Shown piece after piece: positions 1 through 11,495 of a stretch of 64,000 nt of DNA (the stretch's first letter is position 1; each line of letters begins with the position of its first letter). Below the pieces are notes generated by a model that ran no database searches, was not told where the DNA came from, and saw only the letters and a program-made list of their open reading frames with translations. Position numbers and translations under genes: made by a program. Source of the DNA: Adiantum capillus-veneris (taxonomy: Eukaryota; Streptophyta; Polypodiopsida; Polypodiales; Pteridaceae); assembly GCA_014529385.2 (NCBI GenBank), contig CM043953.1, positions 108,382,549-108,446,548 of the forward strand, in the 5' to 3' direction.

Positions 1-1282
1 TAATAAACGGATGTAACTAGCACCTAGGGACTTTGTTGTGAGACATCATTAGGATATAGGTGCAAGTGCCAATCCAAGAGACTCATATTCTCCACATGCA
101 GAATATGTCTCATAAAATGATGTTAAAAAAAGTGACTTCTAGAAAGTACGAGATGTACTTGTGTTTGGAAGTAACTATAAACATTCAATGACATGAGTGA
201 GATGGACCCTCCTATTTTTTCTCCACACTGGCTAAACTAAAATCCTTGAGTTCCTAGACCATGTTTCTCATCGTGTGATTAACAACATTTGCCAAACAAA
301 ACCGTACCATATAGGCCTATCATTGCAAAGTGCAGAAATTGCATGATACACTACTTTCCCAAAGTGTTTTTCTCCAACATGACCTTGTCATGTGTATGCC
401 GAGCAAGATGGAAGCAACATATACATCCTATTTTGGGAACACTTTAATCAAAGCATATACAAACAGGAAAAAACAACCAAAGTACATACTGAGATTAAGT
501 TAGAAAGATATCATGGAGTACTAAAGACCTACTTCAAGGGGCCCATTACTGGCACAACCTTTCAACTAAACACTAAAGAAAAATTAGTGAATAGACATAG
601 AGATTTATTTGATGACGTTTTCTTTGATCTTGGCAATCTAAACCATTGGGCATATTCCAAATTATACGACGAAGGTAGATGAGAAGATCTTTCCTTGAAA
701 GTGTAAGTGTGAAGGTTTCAAGAATTGACCATCAACACCTATTGAGTGATTTAGTAATCATGATCTGGGTATTACCCCAAAATTATGCTCTTATAGACAC
801 TTTCAGTGCTATAAATAGAAGAAGAGATCCAATCAAGTTAAAATTGTATTCACAACTAGATATTTTTTAGACCTGAAAGTCCATAATCTTGGGTTTCTTG
901 TAAAGAGTTGTGCTGGTTGAATTGCTTGCTTCATCTATACACATTGGTATAGACATGCCTTTACCATTTTAAGACTTTTAAAAACTCAACTTGATCTTTG
1001 CATTAGAAGTATGTAGTGCTAAAGTGACACCCAAAAAATCACTAATGTCAAGACACTTGCTTGTCCATTATAATCAATGGATACTTAAGTGGGTAGATTT
1101 GTTTGATCTTGATAGCAATCACTGATGGATTATGGATAGAGTGCTTCTAGCCATTCAAAAAAAGATGGTTGGTAGCCCTTCTAAAATAGATGGCTCTTAG
1201 CCCTTTGTTTTACCATACCAACTTAGGAAGATTTTAGTAAAATCATCCCTAATTTTACCATCCCATCAAAGCATTAGAAAAG

Positions 1283-1284
<2 letters not shown>
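1..1284. other. Unassigned AT-rich DNA
   Basis: No domain, LTR end, RNA gene or long repeat is recognised here. The only sizeable open frames are 392-682 and 679-870 on the plus strand, described separately. It may be old transposon sequence or true intergenic DNA. Confidence 0.4.
392..682 (+). CDS. Hypothetical 96-codon open frame, unknown
   Basis: An open frame of 96 codons starting at ATG. The predicted peptide is hydrophilic, rich in Lys, Tyr and His, with no signal peptide, membrane segment or motif I recognise. A second frame (679-870) overlaps its stop. There is no promoter or splice signal I can defend, and the composition matches the flanking AT-rich DNA. It could be a remnant of a transposon ORF, an exon piece or chance. 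I list it only because its length and mixed composition are not explained by a simple repeat. Confidence 0.15.
   Translation: MYAEQDGSNIYILFWEHFNQSIYKQEKTTKVHTEIKLERYHGVLKTYFKGPITGTTFQLNTKEKLVNRHRDLFDDVFFDLGNLNHWAYSKLYDEGR

Positions 1285-1325
<41 letters not shown>
1285..1325. repeat. (AG)n microsatellite
   Basis: About 20 uninterrupted AG dinucleotides. Unlike most other AG tracts in this window, it is not inside an LTR that I can identify. Confidence 0.95.
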
Positions 1326-1328
<3 letters not shown>

Positions 1329-1908
1329 GTGGGCCGAGGAAAATCCCTTATTCTATTGTGGTGTGTGTCCCCTGTGTATGCTCCATGCATACAATATATG
1401 TCTCGTAGCTTATCTTATAAGCGTACAATAGTATGCTTGTACGACGCTCTCTCATAGAGATATAGTAAAAAACATAAGTCACAACTTGAACCACCTACCT
1501 TGGATGTGATCGTGACTGTATCAGATTGAGTTACATCTGGCACTTTGCCCATGAATGAAGTTCCTCTGATTAAATGATTTTAAATATTCAATATTTGATT
1601 GTGTCCTTGATAGAGTAGTTGGTGTTATATTGGAAGCATAAACAATGATGAGATGAAGTTAAATCCACTGGACTGGCACGCCATGCATGAAAAACAAAAA
1701 AGAAAATGATAAGCCCTTGGCTAGAGTGACGGTCTTAACAGAGTGAGCTGATATTGTAAGTGCCATGCATAATTGGGACTGGCATGGATACATCATAATT
1801 CAATGTTATCCTATGTAAAATGCGAACTTATATCCCTATAGTGTCATATATCCAAACCTGTGTGCCAATGCTTCTGATCCCAAGGCAATAGGAAATACCT
1901 CGGCACGG
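1326..1908. other. Unassigned DNA flanking the element A LTR
   Basis: Nothing recognisable. This is the 3' flank of element A, whose LTR terminates at 1909. The four bases before the LTR (ACGG) do not match the bases beyond its inner edge, as expected for one LTR of a two-LTR element whose other end is missing. Confidence 0.4.
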
Positions 1909-2048
1909 TGTTGAGATGCTTGCGATCTTGCCAAGAAAGCACCGGGCCTCTTGCTATGAGAATTTGTGAGGTAACTCCAAAAACTATATGAAGGAGTTAT
2001 GCCATGAATGCCTCAAAGTCTAGAGTTTGGTAGAGAGTGCAATCAAAG

Positions 2049-2051
<3 letters not shown>

Positions 2052-2101
<50 letters not shown>

Positions 2102-2102
2102 G

Positions 2103-2182
<80 letters not shown>
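2052..2182. repeat. Compound (CT)n-(CG)n-(CA)n microsatellite
   Basis: About 48 bases of CT, a short CG bridge, then about 75 bases of CA, inside the LTR of element A. Ser-Leu and Thr-His open frames on it in both strands are artefacts. It is absent at the equivalent place in the 53-55 kb LTR copy, so it expanded after the copies separated. Confidence 0.97.
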
Positions 2183-2184
<2 letters not shown>

Positions 2185-2930
2185 GAAAGAACACAAAAGA
2201 GAAAATCAAAACAACAAAAAGATGAAAACGTCAAGGCTTTGTTCATATCTTATCATGGATAGGATGAAAGGGTTAATAGATGAGTTAATGGCATTCAACC
2301 TTTGCCCACGAAACAAGCTACAAATTGTTCTTTGGAATAATAATTTTGTGCTTACTATGATGTATATGTTTTGTCTAGTGATTGGGACTAATTGTGTGTA
2401 CAATTCTTCTTGGTTCATAGGAAAATAACTACACTTATATCAAAAGAAACGCTATAGTTTAGAAGGGGTAGTATAATGGATCCGGAAAATGAAGTATTTC
2501 ATTAAGCCTATTTGGGCCAAAGAGAAACATTATACATTGTTGGAAGTGTATTTTACGGCTAATCCATACGTTAATTGTAATAGAAGGAGTGGAAGCAAAA
2601 GAAATTCTCATCATGTGGATTATTCATCTAGGATATTTTTTTAGAATGTGAAAAAGATAGATGTGAGAGAGATGAAAAGAAAATAATTTTTCCTTCCAAA
2701 CCCTATTCTTGCCCGTAGGCAATAAGGATATTTCAAGAAGAGATGTACCTATAGCAAGGAGATCCTGGAGTTTGTAGAGAGAATGACCTTCTAAGAGTGA
2801 GAGATATTTGTGAGAGTGTGAAGATATGGCTACTCACCTTGTGCATTAGTATAGCTCCCCAAGAAGGTTGATCATAGCTTTGACAGAGTGTTGTAGCTTG
2901 AATGCCTTCCACAATTAGGACACAAGAGAG

Positions 2931-2995
2931 ATGGAGATGGAGATAGAGATAGAGATAGAGACAGTGATAGAAGTATAAGTAGAGATAGAGGTAAG
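2931..2995. repeat. Imperfect GAGATA hexamer repeat
   Basis: A run of GAGATA/GAGATG-like hexamers within the element A LTR. The matching place in the other LTR copy (about 54200-54330) is a long TA/TATC tract, so this part of the LTR is prone to simple-repeat growth. Confidence 0.75.
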
Positions 2996-4185
2996 GGTGG
3001 GTGTAGAATTAGAAGTGGATAATAGCTAGGTTAGGAAATATATTTTGAGATAGAGATAGAGGTAAGGATTGGCTAGAGATGAAAAGCAGAACATCAAGAA
3101 ACCAACAAAATCACAAATCAAAACACACCTTGTTTGATAAACCCTTCAAGAGTTATTTGCCAAGTTTGATGGAGAGAGAAGGAGAACAAAGACGTCAAGC
3201 CTTGATTAATGCGCCGAATTCAAGTCCGTGTTTGATTAGAGTTGATCTTCCAAGGAATGCTTACAAGATTGGATAGTCCTCCTCAAGGAGCAAGTGTAGG
3301 GCTTAGGTTTATATTTAAGGCTAAACACATTAATCCTTTCAATATCTTTGGAATGGTTTTCAAGGAAGAAGAGGTTCCCTTTAACCCCCAAGGATTATGC
3401 AAGAAAGAGAGGAGCTAGTGTGAACATGAGCTAGCAAAGTTTGAAGTGGTCTATCCCTGCATGATGTGGGTAGATTGCGGTCGACCATTTTGATCATGTC
3501 TCCTCAACCATGGCTCCAAATAAAAAAATAAAAATAAAGGAAGAAAATTTAGTTCAGGGCTACGAATCAATTATACATAATTTTTCCAGTTTGGATGGGA
3601 ACTATGTGTAAAAATTCATCAAAATAGGGTATCTTTCTGGCAGCAAAAGTCTACCTATGGTCCCCTCAGCATATACTTCCATTTGATTCCAATAGACACC
3701 TCATGCAATATGAAAGCATGACATTTCTCCTTTACAAAATTTTGTAATCATCCTTTCAATAATGGATTAAAATAGATGCATCTTTGAAAATTTTGCAAAC
3801 TAGTGTCCCACTACGATTTGATACCTCCCTAGTAGCTATCAAAAAGAAATATGAGAAAATACATAGAAAATATATGTATTGGAAGTTATGCTAGCTGTAG
3901 GATCTAGATAGAGTGTGAGATGATAATGTGATAGTAAAAAAAAGCAGCAAGGTCTTCTTTTCCACGTGAAAGAGGCGTAGTTGTTGATGTTTTTTCCCAC
4001 AATACTTTCTAACAATAAAGTAAGAATATGTTACACTTGAGATAAATACTAGGATAAGATAGAAAGCTTATTCTTATACTTGGACATGAATATGTACATT
4101 ATGGTAAATATAATTATGCTTCTAAAAAGTCACAAAATAAATCTCCTAGCATTTGTTCCCACCATGTACATGCCACAACACAACA

Positions 4186-4200
4186 TCCACCCCCTCTAAA
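4186..4200 (-). other. Polypurine tract of element A
   Basis: Read on the minus strand this is a purine-rich run (AGAGGGGGTGGA) directly before the LTR start TGTTGTG. That position and composition are those of the plus-strand primer of LTR retrotransposons. It fixes the LTR edge at 4185 and the element on the minus strand. Confidence 0.8.
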
Positions 4201-4281
4201 CCTGCACATTCTCTTATATGTGCCACATTTGAATTTTTGCAGGTTCAATCCTCTTGTAGATCTTCCATGCTTTCATCTTTA

Positions 4282-5450
4282 TTAATAGATTCCAATCTTC
4301 ATCTTCACTTGGGTTTTGCTCTTCCTCTTCCTCAACAACCTCTGGATCACTATCTTCTCCTCTCGTAAACACTTTAATCCTTTTCCCTGCAATGAGAACC
4401 TTGTGACTTCTGTACCATCTAGTTCAGACAAGTTGTAAGTAGCATTTTCATGCACATGCTTTACAATATACGGTCCAAACCATCTTCGTAAGAACTTACG
4501 CATGATTGTGTGCTGGTTATCAAGGCTACTATCATACACTACAACCCACTCACCTTTGTCAATTGCTTTGCTCCTGAGCCAATGTCGCTTATAAAAGTAG
4601 TCCTTGTTTTTCAACCTTGTATTTTTTAGTCACTCTTTTGTAGCCTCAATGTCTCTAGGTGTTCTCTCTAGCTTCTTTATACGCAATGCAAGGAGCTCTT
4701 CCCTACTAAGCCCCTCTTGCCAAGGTAGTATATTCCATGTGGGAATTGTATCTTCAATTGGCCTCACTGGCTTTTGACCAAACATTAGCTTTGAGGACAT
4801 ATAGCCAGTTACTGAGCTATGTGTTTTACAGTCAGCCCACAAAGCATATGGCAACAATTTTGGCCACTCACCAACTCTTCCTTTGAAAGCCTTGGCCAAA
4901 GATTTGATGATAGGAGGATGTCCTCTTTCAATCTTTCCATTTCCTTCATGGTTGTAAGCTATTGTGGGGGAAATCTTGATTCCTAATTTGGAAAAAAACT
5001 CCCTTGCTTTCTCGACATCTAGTTCACCTTTGTTTGCAGTAACCTTTCCCACGCAACCATAACAGCAAATCACATCATAAAGAAGGAATTTACATACAAC
5101 TTTTGTGGTTTTTTCTCTTAATGCCCTTCAAGATGGTTACTTAGGTCCTCTCATGCAAGAACTAGCTATCTCATCTACTGAAGTCCTAAAGGCATTGTGA
5201 CTAGATCCATAACCCATTTATAGTGCATGGATAGTAGATATGTAGGGTGCAACTCATCACAATGCCGTACATTTGAATACATTTGACAAGTTACACACAA
5301 ATCTACAAACTGAGATACATCTTTATACATACCCTTCCACTAGTATTTTTCTTTCAGCTTGGAGAAGGTTGCCCACACACCCCTGTGTCCAGCCCATAGA
5401 CTCTCATGAAACCCTTGCATGAGCTTTACTTGAGTCTCTTTATTACATAT
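4282..5450 (-). pseudogene. Element A integrase, degenerate
   Basis: Two minus-strand open pieces (4630-5073 and 4282-4614) plus broken sequence to about 5450. The upstream broken part carries a Cys-x2-Cys pair (CVTC) of the zinc-binding end and a stretch with an Asp in VMDLVTMPL, like the first catalytic Asp. The 4630-5073 piece has the conserved region with the catalytic Glu (GNGKIERGH) and the FGQKPVRP-like segment after it. The 4282-4614 piece is the C-terminal barrel-like part (WFGPYIV). I do not see the middle Asp. No chromodomain is visible before the polypurine tract. Non-functional. Confidence 0.75.
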
Positions 5451-5743
5451 AACACATTTTGTGGTGTAGCACCCTTTTGTTTAGGATGCTTCCACAAGTA
5501 ACCATCCCTCAAAAAGTATCCATTTGCTTGCTTGTATATTCTCTTGAATTCTTGTTTAGACCAATCACCCTATTTTGTTAGAGTACTCAAGTAGCTTCAA
5601 TAAGAAGCCAATCACCTTCATAAAGCTCTTTCAAGAACAATTCAAGTGGGTTAGATATGCAGACATAGTTACCTTTGACATGAGATATGGAGTAGAACTT
5701 TGTGCCCACATCATCAACCTCATCAATCATCTCTGACTCATCT

Positions 5744-6120
5744 TCATACCTTTCCCTTTGATAGCATATCTGCCATTGTATTGTCTTTACCTATAATGTT
5801 CTTAAACTCAAGATTTAAGGACTTAATGCAGGCAATCCACCGCAACATAGCAATGTTTGGTGTTGAATAGTTTGTAATCATCCCAAGAAGTGGTAGACAA
5901 TCTGTTTCTACAGCCATACATGAACCAATTAGGTACTCTTTCCCATTTTTCAAGGCAATAACCATACCCCACAACTCTCTCTTTATATGTGAATAATTTC
6001 TTATTGCTATAGGACTGGTGTCTACTGTCACAATTATTGGCCTTACACTCATAGTCTACATTTCTCAAGGTTGGTGCCGACTGGAGCAAATCCTTTAGCT
6101 TTTTCATGGTTTTTATATGT
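5744..6120 (-). pseudogene. Element A RNase H
   Basis: The minus-strand frame 5744-6052 has the Ty3-type RNase H layout: YSHIKRELWGMVIALK (with the Glu position), then ETDCLPLLGM, then RWIACIKSLNLEFKN and a final GKDNTMADMLSK with the last Asp. The N-terminal Asp segment overlaps an adjoining frame (5823-6269), implying a frameshift. It would degrade the RNA of the RNA-DNA hybrid during reverse transcription. It follows RT and precedes integrase, as in other Ty3 elements. Non-functional because of frame breaks. Confidence 0.75.
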
Positions 6121-7110
6121 GCATCTGTCCATTTGAACTTTTGATTCTTTCTAAGCAATTGATAAAGAGGATTAGCTACAAGTGTATAATGTGGAATCCA
6201 AATGACATAAAAGACACATGCTCCCATAAACCCTCTAATATCAGTGATGCTAGTGCGTATTTCTTTCATTCTTCAAATGGCTTCTACCTTTGTTGGAGGA
6301 GGTTTCCTACCAAATGTTCTGCACATGTGCCCCACAATAAGCACTTCATTGACACCAAACATAGACTTTTTCCTTGACAAAGTAAGATTCACTTCCTCCA
6401 ACCTAGACAAAATTCTATCAGAATCATTTATGTGATTTTTCACAAACCTACAATACCCCCTGAGATCCAAATCTTCATCTTTGTCACCTTCTTCACATCC
6501 TTTGATATGCATATCATCAATGAAAGGAATTTTAATTTGAAGAATAAAGTCACGTAAGACCTTATTCATCCCATTCATAATATGTGCAACTGAGTTGGTT
6601 GCTCCCTGCGGGCGGCAAGGTACACATTCTTACCAAACCTAAAGGTGCCCTCATGGTTGTCAAGTCTTTGCTTTCAATTGCAAACTGAAATTGATCATAC
6701 CTTGAGTAGAGATTCCCGAATGAGTATATTTCCCTTCTTGCAAACTCCTTTGCAAAATCATCCACAATTGGACTTGTACCTACATTCCTAATTTTCACCT
6801 TGTTCACTGGTTGCATATCTTGGATGAAGCTTAAAGCACCATTATTCTTTGGGACTATGAACCACCTATTTGAGTATGGAGAAGGCTCAATCCCCATTTG
6901 ATCTTCTCATTCAATATCTCTGCTAACTTTGGAAAACGAGCCTTTGGAACCGGAATAGGACGTAGATTCCAAGGTACATGAGGTATTGTAAAAGTTACCA
7001 TAGGAGCTACAATAGAAGGATCAACCCATCCTATCTCATGCACGACTCAAATGAAAAAGCCTTACCATACTTTGAAAGAATTTCTTTGAAGAAAATTTTC
7101 TCCTCTTGTG
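6121..7110 (-). pseudogene. Element A reverse transcriptase
   Basis: RT spread over several minus-strand frames (6855-7043, 6562-6897, 6273-6578, 5823-6269). Visible landmarks in order are an N-terminal PWNLRPIPVPKARFPKL segment, SNRWFIVPKNNGALSFIQD (fingers), LYSRYDQFQFA and RAPLGLVRMCTLP (palm), and the catalytic motif as FIDD in KIPFIDDMHIKG. A thumb/connection part with GFMGACVFYVIWIP follows. The catalytic Asp pair survives, but frame breaks near 6570, 6270 and 6880 make it a pseudogene. Its motif wording differs clearly from the chromovirus and from element C, so it belongs to another Ty3 lineage. Confidence 0.85.
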
Positions 7111-8505
7111 TTAGAAACTCCTCGCAGTCAATTTGCAACTTGTGAAAAGACTCCGGTGTGCCCAATATTTTTAGGAATCCTCAAACTTGGTTGCAAAGAA
7201 GCCTGCTCAAATTTTTCCTTGTTATTGGGTGGTAAGGTTGAAGCTACTGGTTTCACCTTCTTTGCTATACTCTTGTATTTAGTTTCAACATGGATTTTTG
7301 GGCCAATTGCTTGGTTGGAACATTGGTTTTCTTTAAAGGCTTCTATGACTTGATATATTTCCACATAGCATACTTCCACAACTTCATTCCCAAGATAAAG
7401 ACTAGACTCCATCATAGCATCAAACTCTTACATAGTATCTACAAAAGAAACTTGCTCACACAAACCCAAAACATATTCATTAGGCTATAATAACCCACTC
7501 TCTTTCATGCCTATTTGTACATTAGGTACATATTGCCTCTCATATCTCTTCAAATATTTGCATTTTGTAAAACATACTGATCCTTGTTACCAAGGAGACC
7601 ATAGAAAAAATTTCACCAATTTTTGGATATTGCGAGACCATTTTTTGTTTTGTACCACTGCAGTCCCGCTTTACAATGGTACTTGGCCAAAACCCATCAC
7701 TTTCCTATGCTCATGAAACTCTTTAATAAAATTTGGTAAAGGATGCTCTCTGAGGTTGTCACTGTTTCTTTCATTCTTTCATGGTTCACACAAACTGTGA
7801 GAAATTGAATATCACGTTTACCGTCTTTGCTTTGTATCCTAGCATAAGATAAACCATCATCGATTACCATTGTTTCCATTTGAACTCCCACAATGTAGGG
7901 CTGCCCAAGGATAAGATGATATAAAGATGTGTCCTGTACAAAGAAACTTTGTTCAATATTGCATCACTTATTGTCACCCTTACACTTGGACATGCCGTAT
8001 ACAATTCACCTAATGAATTGTTTGCCAATTTGACCATCCAACCATGTTCTGTGTCCAATGGACATAAATTTTTTGTAGATACTTTTTGACATTGTATTTA
8101 TTTTTAACCCATGGTCATTTAAGGCAACAAATGGTTCTTCAAGATCACCTACCTTGACCAATGTCTCTATAGTAGCTAGTGCCTAGTGGCTTCTAGAATA
8201 GTGGCTCCTAGGAATGCTTTGAGCTTCTTTCCCATCATCAACAAATTTGACTTGTCTTACCTTCTAAGAAGATTGATAGTATCCTACCATAGCTTCATCA
8301 CTTTCTTTAGCTTGCACTTATAATCCTTGTGCCCTCACAATATCGCAAATAGGCTGTCCAAATGTTTGCCTCTTTCTCTTGATGGTGTTGATAATTTCTT
8401 CATGGAATTCACGCTTGGTTATGCCAAGCACATCCCCCAAAGTAAACTCAAACTGGCTATTCAATTCCTCTCCACTAGCACTTTCAAACAAACCAACCAA
8501 ACAGA
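7111..8505 (-). pseudogene. Element A protease and pre-RT region
   Basis: Minus-strand broken frames. At 7697-8058, across a frameshift, the text runs into a YHLILGQPYI-like segment. This resembles the C-terminal ILG-P motif of retroelement aspartic proteases. I do not find a clear DSG/DTG active site. The frame 8318-8500 holds an acidic and then basic stretch (FEFTLGDVLGITKREF) that probably links gag to protease. 7128-7415 is a Lys-rich spacer before RT. Coding signal ends near 8505, where plus-strand relic sequence takes over. Gag and the 5' LTR are missing. Confidence 0.5.
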
Positions 8506-8509
8506 CTAG

Positions 8510-11000
8510 TGGTCAAGGGACTTCTATAGATCAACCCATTGATCTAGCCGACACCTCACCCGATAAGACACATCAGAGAATAGTTGAAACCCACCAACAA
8601 GCCCCACCAGTGGACACATAAGGGCAAGGAGCACCACAGAATTAGTTGACACTTCCAACACATTTAGTTTAGATCAAGCAACCAGGTAATCTGCAATGCC
8701 TTCAACCCAAATCACTACATGGTAAATTAGTTGTGAAACAACCATACAAGGAAATCATGCCTTATCCAACCCTTTTCATTTCCTATGAGACATCAAAAAT
8801 AGAGCTGGATACCATCACATATGGCTATGTTTCCAGTATGATGTATAGCTAGAATACATATGTCCACACTATGGGGCAACTAGTCGAAGCCCAACAGAGA
8901 GCCTCAGGCTCTCTAGTTACGGCCCTTCAAATTGAGCACCGTGAGACTAAGATAGAGATGGAAAAGGCTAAGAATGAGCTGAGTGAGCTCAGCTAGAAGA
9001 TGCTACAAATGGCCATTGAATACAATAATGATGCCCAAATCATGGCATCTTAGCAAAAAAACATTGTCAAACTCCACAAGGACATCAAATACTGCTAGAG
9101 GAAAAGAGATTTGCTAAAGAAGCCATTGGTGAGGTGCATGGTCGGCTAGAACAAAAGAAGTCAGCTCTTAAGTCCCTAAGCGCTAAGCACCACACTCTGA
9201 GACAGGTAATCACCGAAAAAGGCATATATCAATCTTTAATTGACAATGGTGACCCAAGGAGAATCTTACATTGAATATAGAGGACTTGCAAAATCTACTT
9301 GAATCAATGAAATCTAATCTAGAGGAGAAATCAAAGCAGTTTGCAGGTGCACTTGTTAATCAAGTCTTGGTGAATACATAAAGTATCAGGATGTTGATGA
9401 AGAAGAAGACCAAGAGGAAGACAAGCACCAAGACCAGGACACATGAGCTGGTCATCAGGATGATGATGGTGGAGGATGCAGATGACCATCCACCTTGAGA
9501 CTCTTCACTTGGAGGAAATCAGTCCACACAAGGCATTGGGTCAACATGTCAGGGTGGCTGAAATTAGAATTAGACTAGACATCAAAATCAGACTGACAAG
9601 AACAATCTCAGGCAGACTAGTTTCGAGCAGGCGGCAACATAGGACAAGGGCAAGGGCCAATTAGTGGAGTCCAGTTTAGACTTTGAATCTGAACAGGGTC
9701 ATTTGACTGAGCTTCTAGATTTAAATAAAGCTTTGTGACGACAAAAAGCACTCCAAATTCATGGTTAATTCTTGGAAATCAATCAGCTAACTACCACAAC
9801 CAAAAGCTCTATCAGCAACCTCCACATCCAAGTTGCTTTTAGGTCTTGGAAAGAATTCGTAAATGGTGTGTCATAGAAGAGGACCTTGTGATTGATCCTT
9901 ATTTTCACAACCCTTCTACAAGCAATCTCAAATCTTTAGGATTAGAGTTGACAATTCTCTTAAGGAATAAGACAACCTACAAGTGTACGAAAGATATTAG
10001 GCACAAATTAAAGAGGTACTCATCCAAGTTCAGAGTGCCATAAATAGTTTGGACAATAAAGTTCAGCTTCTTCTAGAAAACAATACTATGTCTAGTAGAG
10101 GGGCCATAACCAGATTAAGTTTGAGAGAACAAAAAAGAAACCTTAAAAGATTATTCCACCTTGTAAGAATAAGTAGGAAATGATGCAGCAAGAGAACCGC
10201 ATGGTAATGATTTTTTTGGAAATTTTCCCAGATTTCTCTACATTGTTAGATGCCCTTTCAACAACAGAGTCTGAGCTCCCAAGGTTCTTTCTAGCAGTAT
10301 ATCCAACAAACCATGAACCTTCATATTAAAAAAACTACATCAAGATTGTTGATGAGCTCAAAGAGTGGTAAGAGGAAGCCACCATCAAATGGGCTTCCTG
10401 GAAGCAAGTGATGACCGATGCCTTAAAGAAAGATCTGATGTTTGATCTCATTTTGGCAATTCAAAGTTTCCATATCAAGATGGGCGAATGGAAGGTGCAG
10501 CTCTAACGATTGATCAAGATCACAAACCAACTCCTACAACTAATAGTGGAAGCCTCTAAGATTCTTGAGAAAGAACTGGCCAACAAAGCATCCTTTGAAC
10601 CGTAGTTCAGAGAGATGGTTGAAATATTGTTGAGGCAATAATTAAATGCAATTAGCCAGTACCTCATGAGTGGATTCATACTACTTCATATTGTCATAGG
10701 TTAGCCAAAGCTCACCTGACCAGAGGCAAGAGAACTTAATATGAGCCTGGCACAAAGACGTGGAATACACTAACACCATATGAAGCTAAAATGAAGACAA
10801 CCAGAAAAGACCAGTTGGAGCAAGAGGCACTGTATTGCCTGATTTAGAAGGAGAACACGTTTCCTAGTCCAAGAACTTTTAAACCATACAAGGTATTGTA
10901 CAAACCTCCAAAGAAGAAGGCACCAGATAAGAAGAAGCATGTTTGATGGATTGACACTAGTTGATTGCTCATTGGAAAATTTAGGTATACACCAAAATCT
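8510..11000 (+). pseudogene. Degenerate coiled-coil-rich coding relic, family unknown
   Basis: Conceptual plus-strand translation gives long stretches of sensible protein text broken by scattered stops. There is a Gln/Thr/Pro-rich start (about 8510-8620), and heptad-like Glu/Lys/Leu stretches typical of coiled coils (about 8870-9360). An acidic Glu/Asp-rich patch lies near 9390-9470, an Arg-rich stretch at 9480-9660, and further helical text at 9850-10140 and 10330-10700. It ends in a Lys/Pro-rich tail just before a polypurine tract at 11001. I do not recognise the protein. Its position directly upstream of polypurine tract and LTR suggests a 3'-terminal extra ORF of a plus-strand LTR element. 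A gag or captured gene is possible. Confidence 0.4.
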
Positions 11001-11018
11001 AAGAAAGGGGAGAAGGAA
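11001..11018 (+). other. Polypurine tract before an LTR
   Basis: Eighteen purines (AAGAAAGGGGAGAAGGAA) immediately followed by TGTAAACAATAGG. This is the layout seen at the 3' end of an internal region, before a 3' LTR. Confidence 0.7.
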
Positions 11019-11464
11019 TGTAAACAATAGGAATGAGTGCTAGAATAGGGTTCCTAGGTTGGTAAGTACCAAAGTCACTCAGCGGGGTAACTGGCACATG
11101 GAACAGTCAGTCAAAAAGCCAATTTGAGAGCTATAAATAGGGCCCACTACTTTATTTGCAAGGACAAAGTACCAAATCCCTAATTTTGCAATCCTAAGCT
11201 TAGCTAAGAGGAATTCATACTTTTTATTTCTCATTAAGCTGATGGCTTACTTGTCTCACTAAGTACATTTGTATACAATCATCTGATCTGAATAATACAA
11301 TCCAAGTTCTAGTTCTAAGGTTTAGTGCCAATCTCTTTTTAGTCCTAGTCTTTTTTTTATGTTACTGTTTGGTCTCATTTGAAGTCTCTTGCTTGGTTTG
11401 AAGTAACTCTAACAACTGGCCTAAAATAACTGACTCAAAGTTTCCAAATCATTCAATTTTGGCA
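11019..11464 (+). repeat. LTR of element D (about 446 bp)
   Basis: Starts TGTAAAC right after a polypurine tract and ends near TTGGCA, about six bases before a primer-binding site. It holds a TATAAATA box about 115 bases in. The 3' edge is inferred from the CA and primer-site spacing and could be off by around 10 bases. I find no second copy in the window. Internal-type sequence lies on both sides: polypurine tract to the left, primer site and gag to the right. Confidence 0.65.
11131..11140 (+). promoter_or_regulatory. TATA box in the element D LTR
   Basis: CTATAAATAG, a textbook plant TATA box inside the LTR, followed by GGCCCAC. It would drive transcription rightward through the primer site and gag. 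Confidence 0.65.
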
Positions 11465-11469
11465 ATAGT

Positions 11470-11482
11470 TGGTGTTAGAGCC
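11470..11482 (+). other. Primer-binding site of element D
   Basis: TGGTGTTAGAGCC closely resembles the TGGTATCAGAGC sequence that pairs with the 3' end of initiator-methionine tRNA in many plant LTR elements. It lies a few bases after the LTR end and 14 bases before the gag ATG. Confidence 0.75.
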
Positions 11483-11495
11483 ATTACAATCAGTC

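Larger units (their letters stand above)
1909..4185 (-). repeat. 3' LTR of element A (2.28 kb)
   Basis: On the minus strand it begins TGTTGTG next to a polypurine tract (4186-4200). At the other edge the plus strand begins TGTTGAGATG at 1909, so the LTR has the TG...CA ends of LTRs. The whole stretch aligns, reversed, with 53045-55160, including both ends, a shared peptide-like stretch near 2206-2418 (matching 54747-54959) and another near 3079-3276 (matching 54003-54191). Length differences come largely from microsatellites: CT/CA here, TA there. These LTR-internal open frames are not considered genes. Confidence 0.85.
1909..8510 (-). mobile_element. Element A: truncated Ty3/gypsy retrotransposon
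   Basis: A minus-strand element. In transcription order (high to low coordinates) it has a protease-type region, RT, RNase H, integrase, polypurine tract and a 2.28 kb 3' LTR. The order RT-RNase H-integrase defines Ty3/gypsy. The 5' LTR, primer site and gag are missing. The minus-strand coding signal stops near 8.5 kb, where an unrelated plus-strand relic begins. All coding parts are broken by stops and frameshifts. A solo LTR of the same family sits in inverted orientation at 53045-55160. Confidence 0.8.

Noticed and set aside
1997-2262. Ser-Leu, Thr-His and Arg-Glu rich open frames
   Set aside because: They are translations of the (CT)n/(CA)n microsatellite in several frames. The same applies at 15131-15516, 41651-41908, 45295-45640 and 57964-58332.
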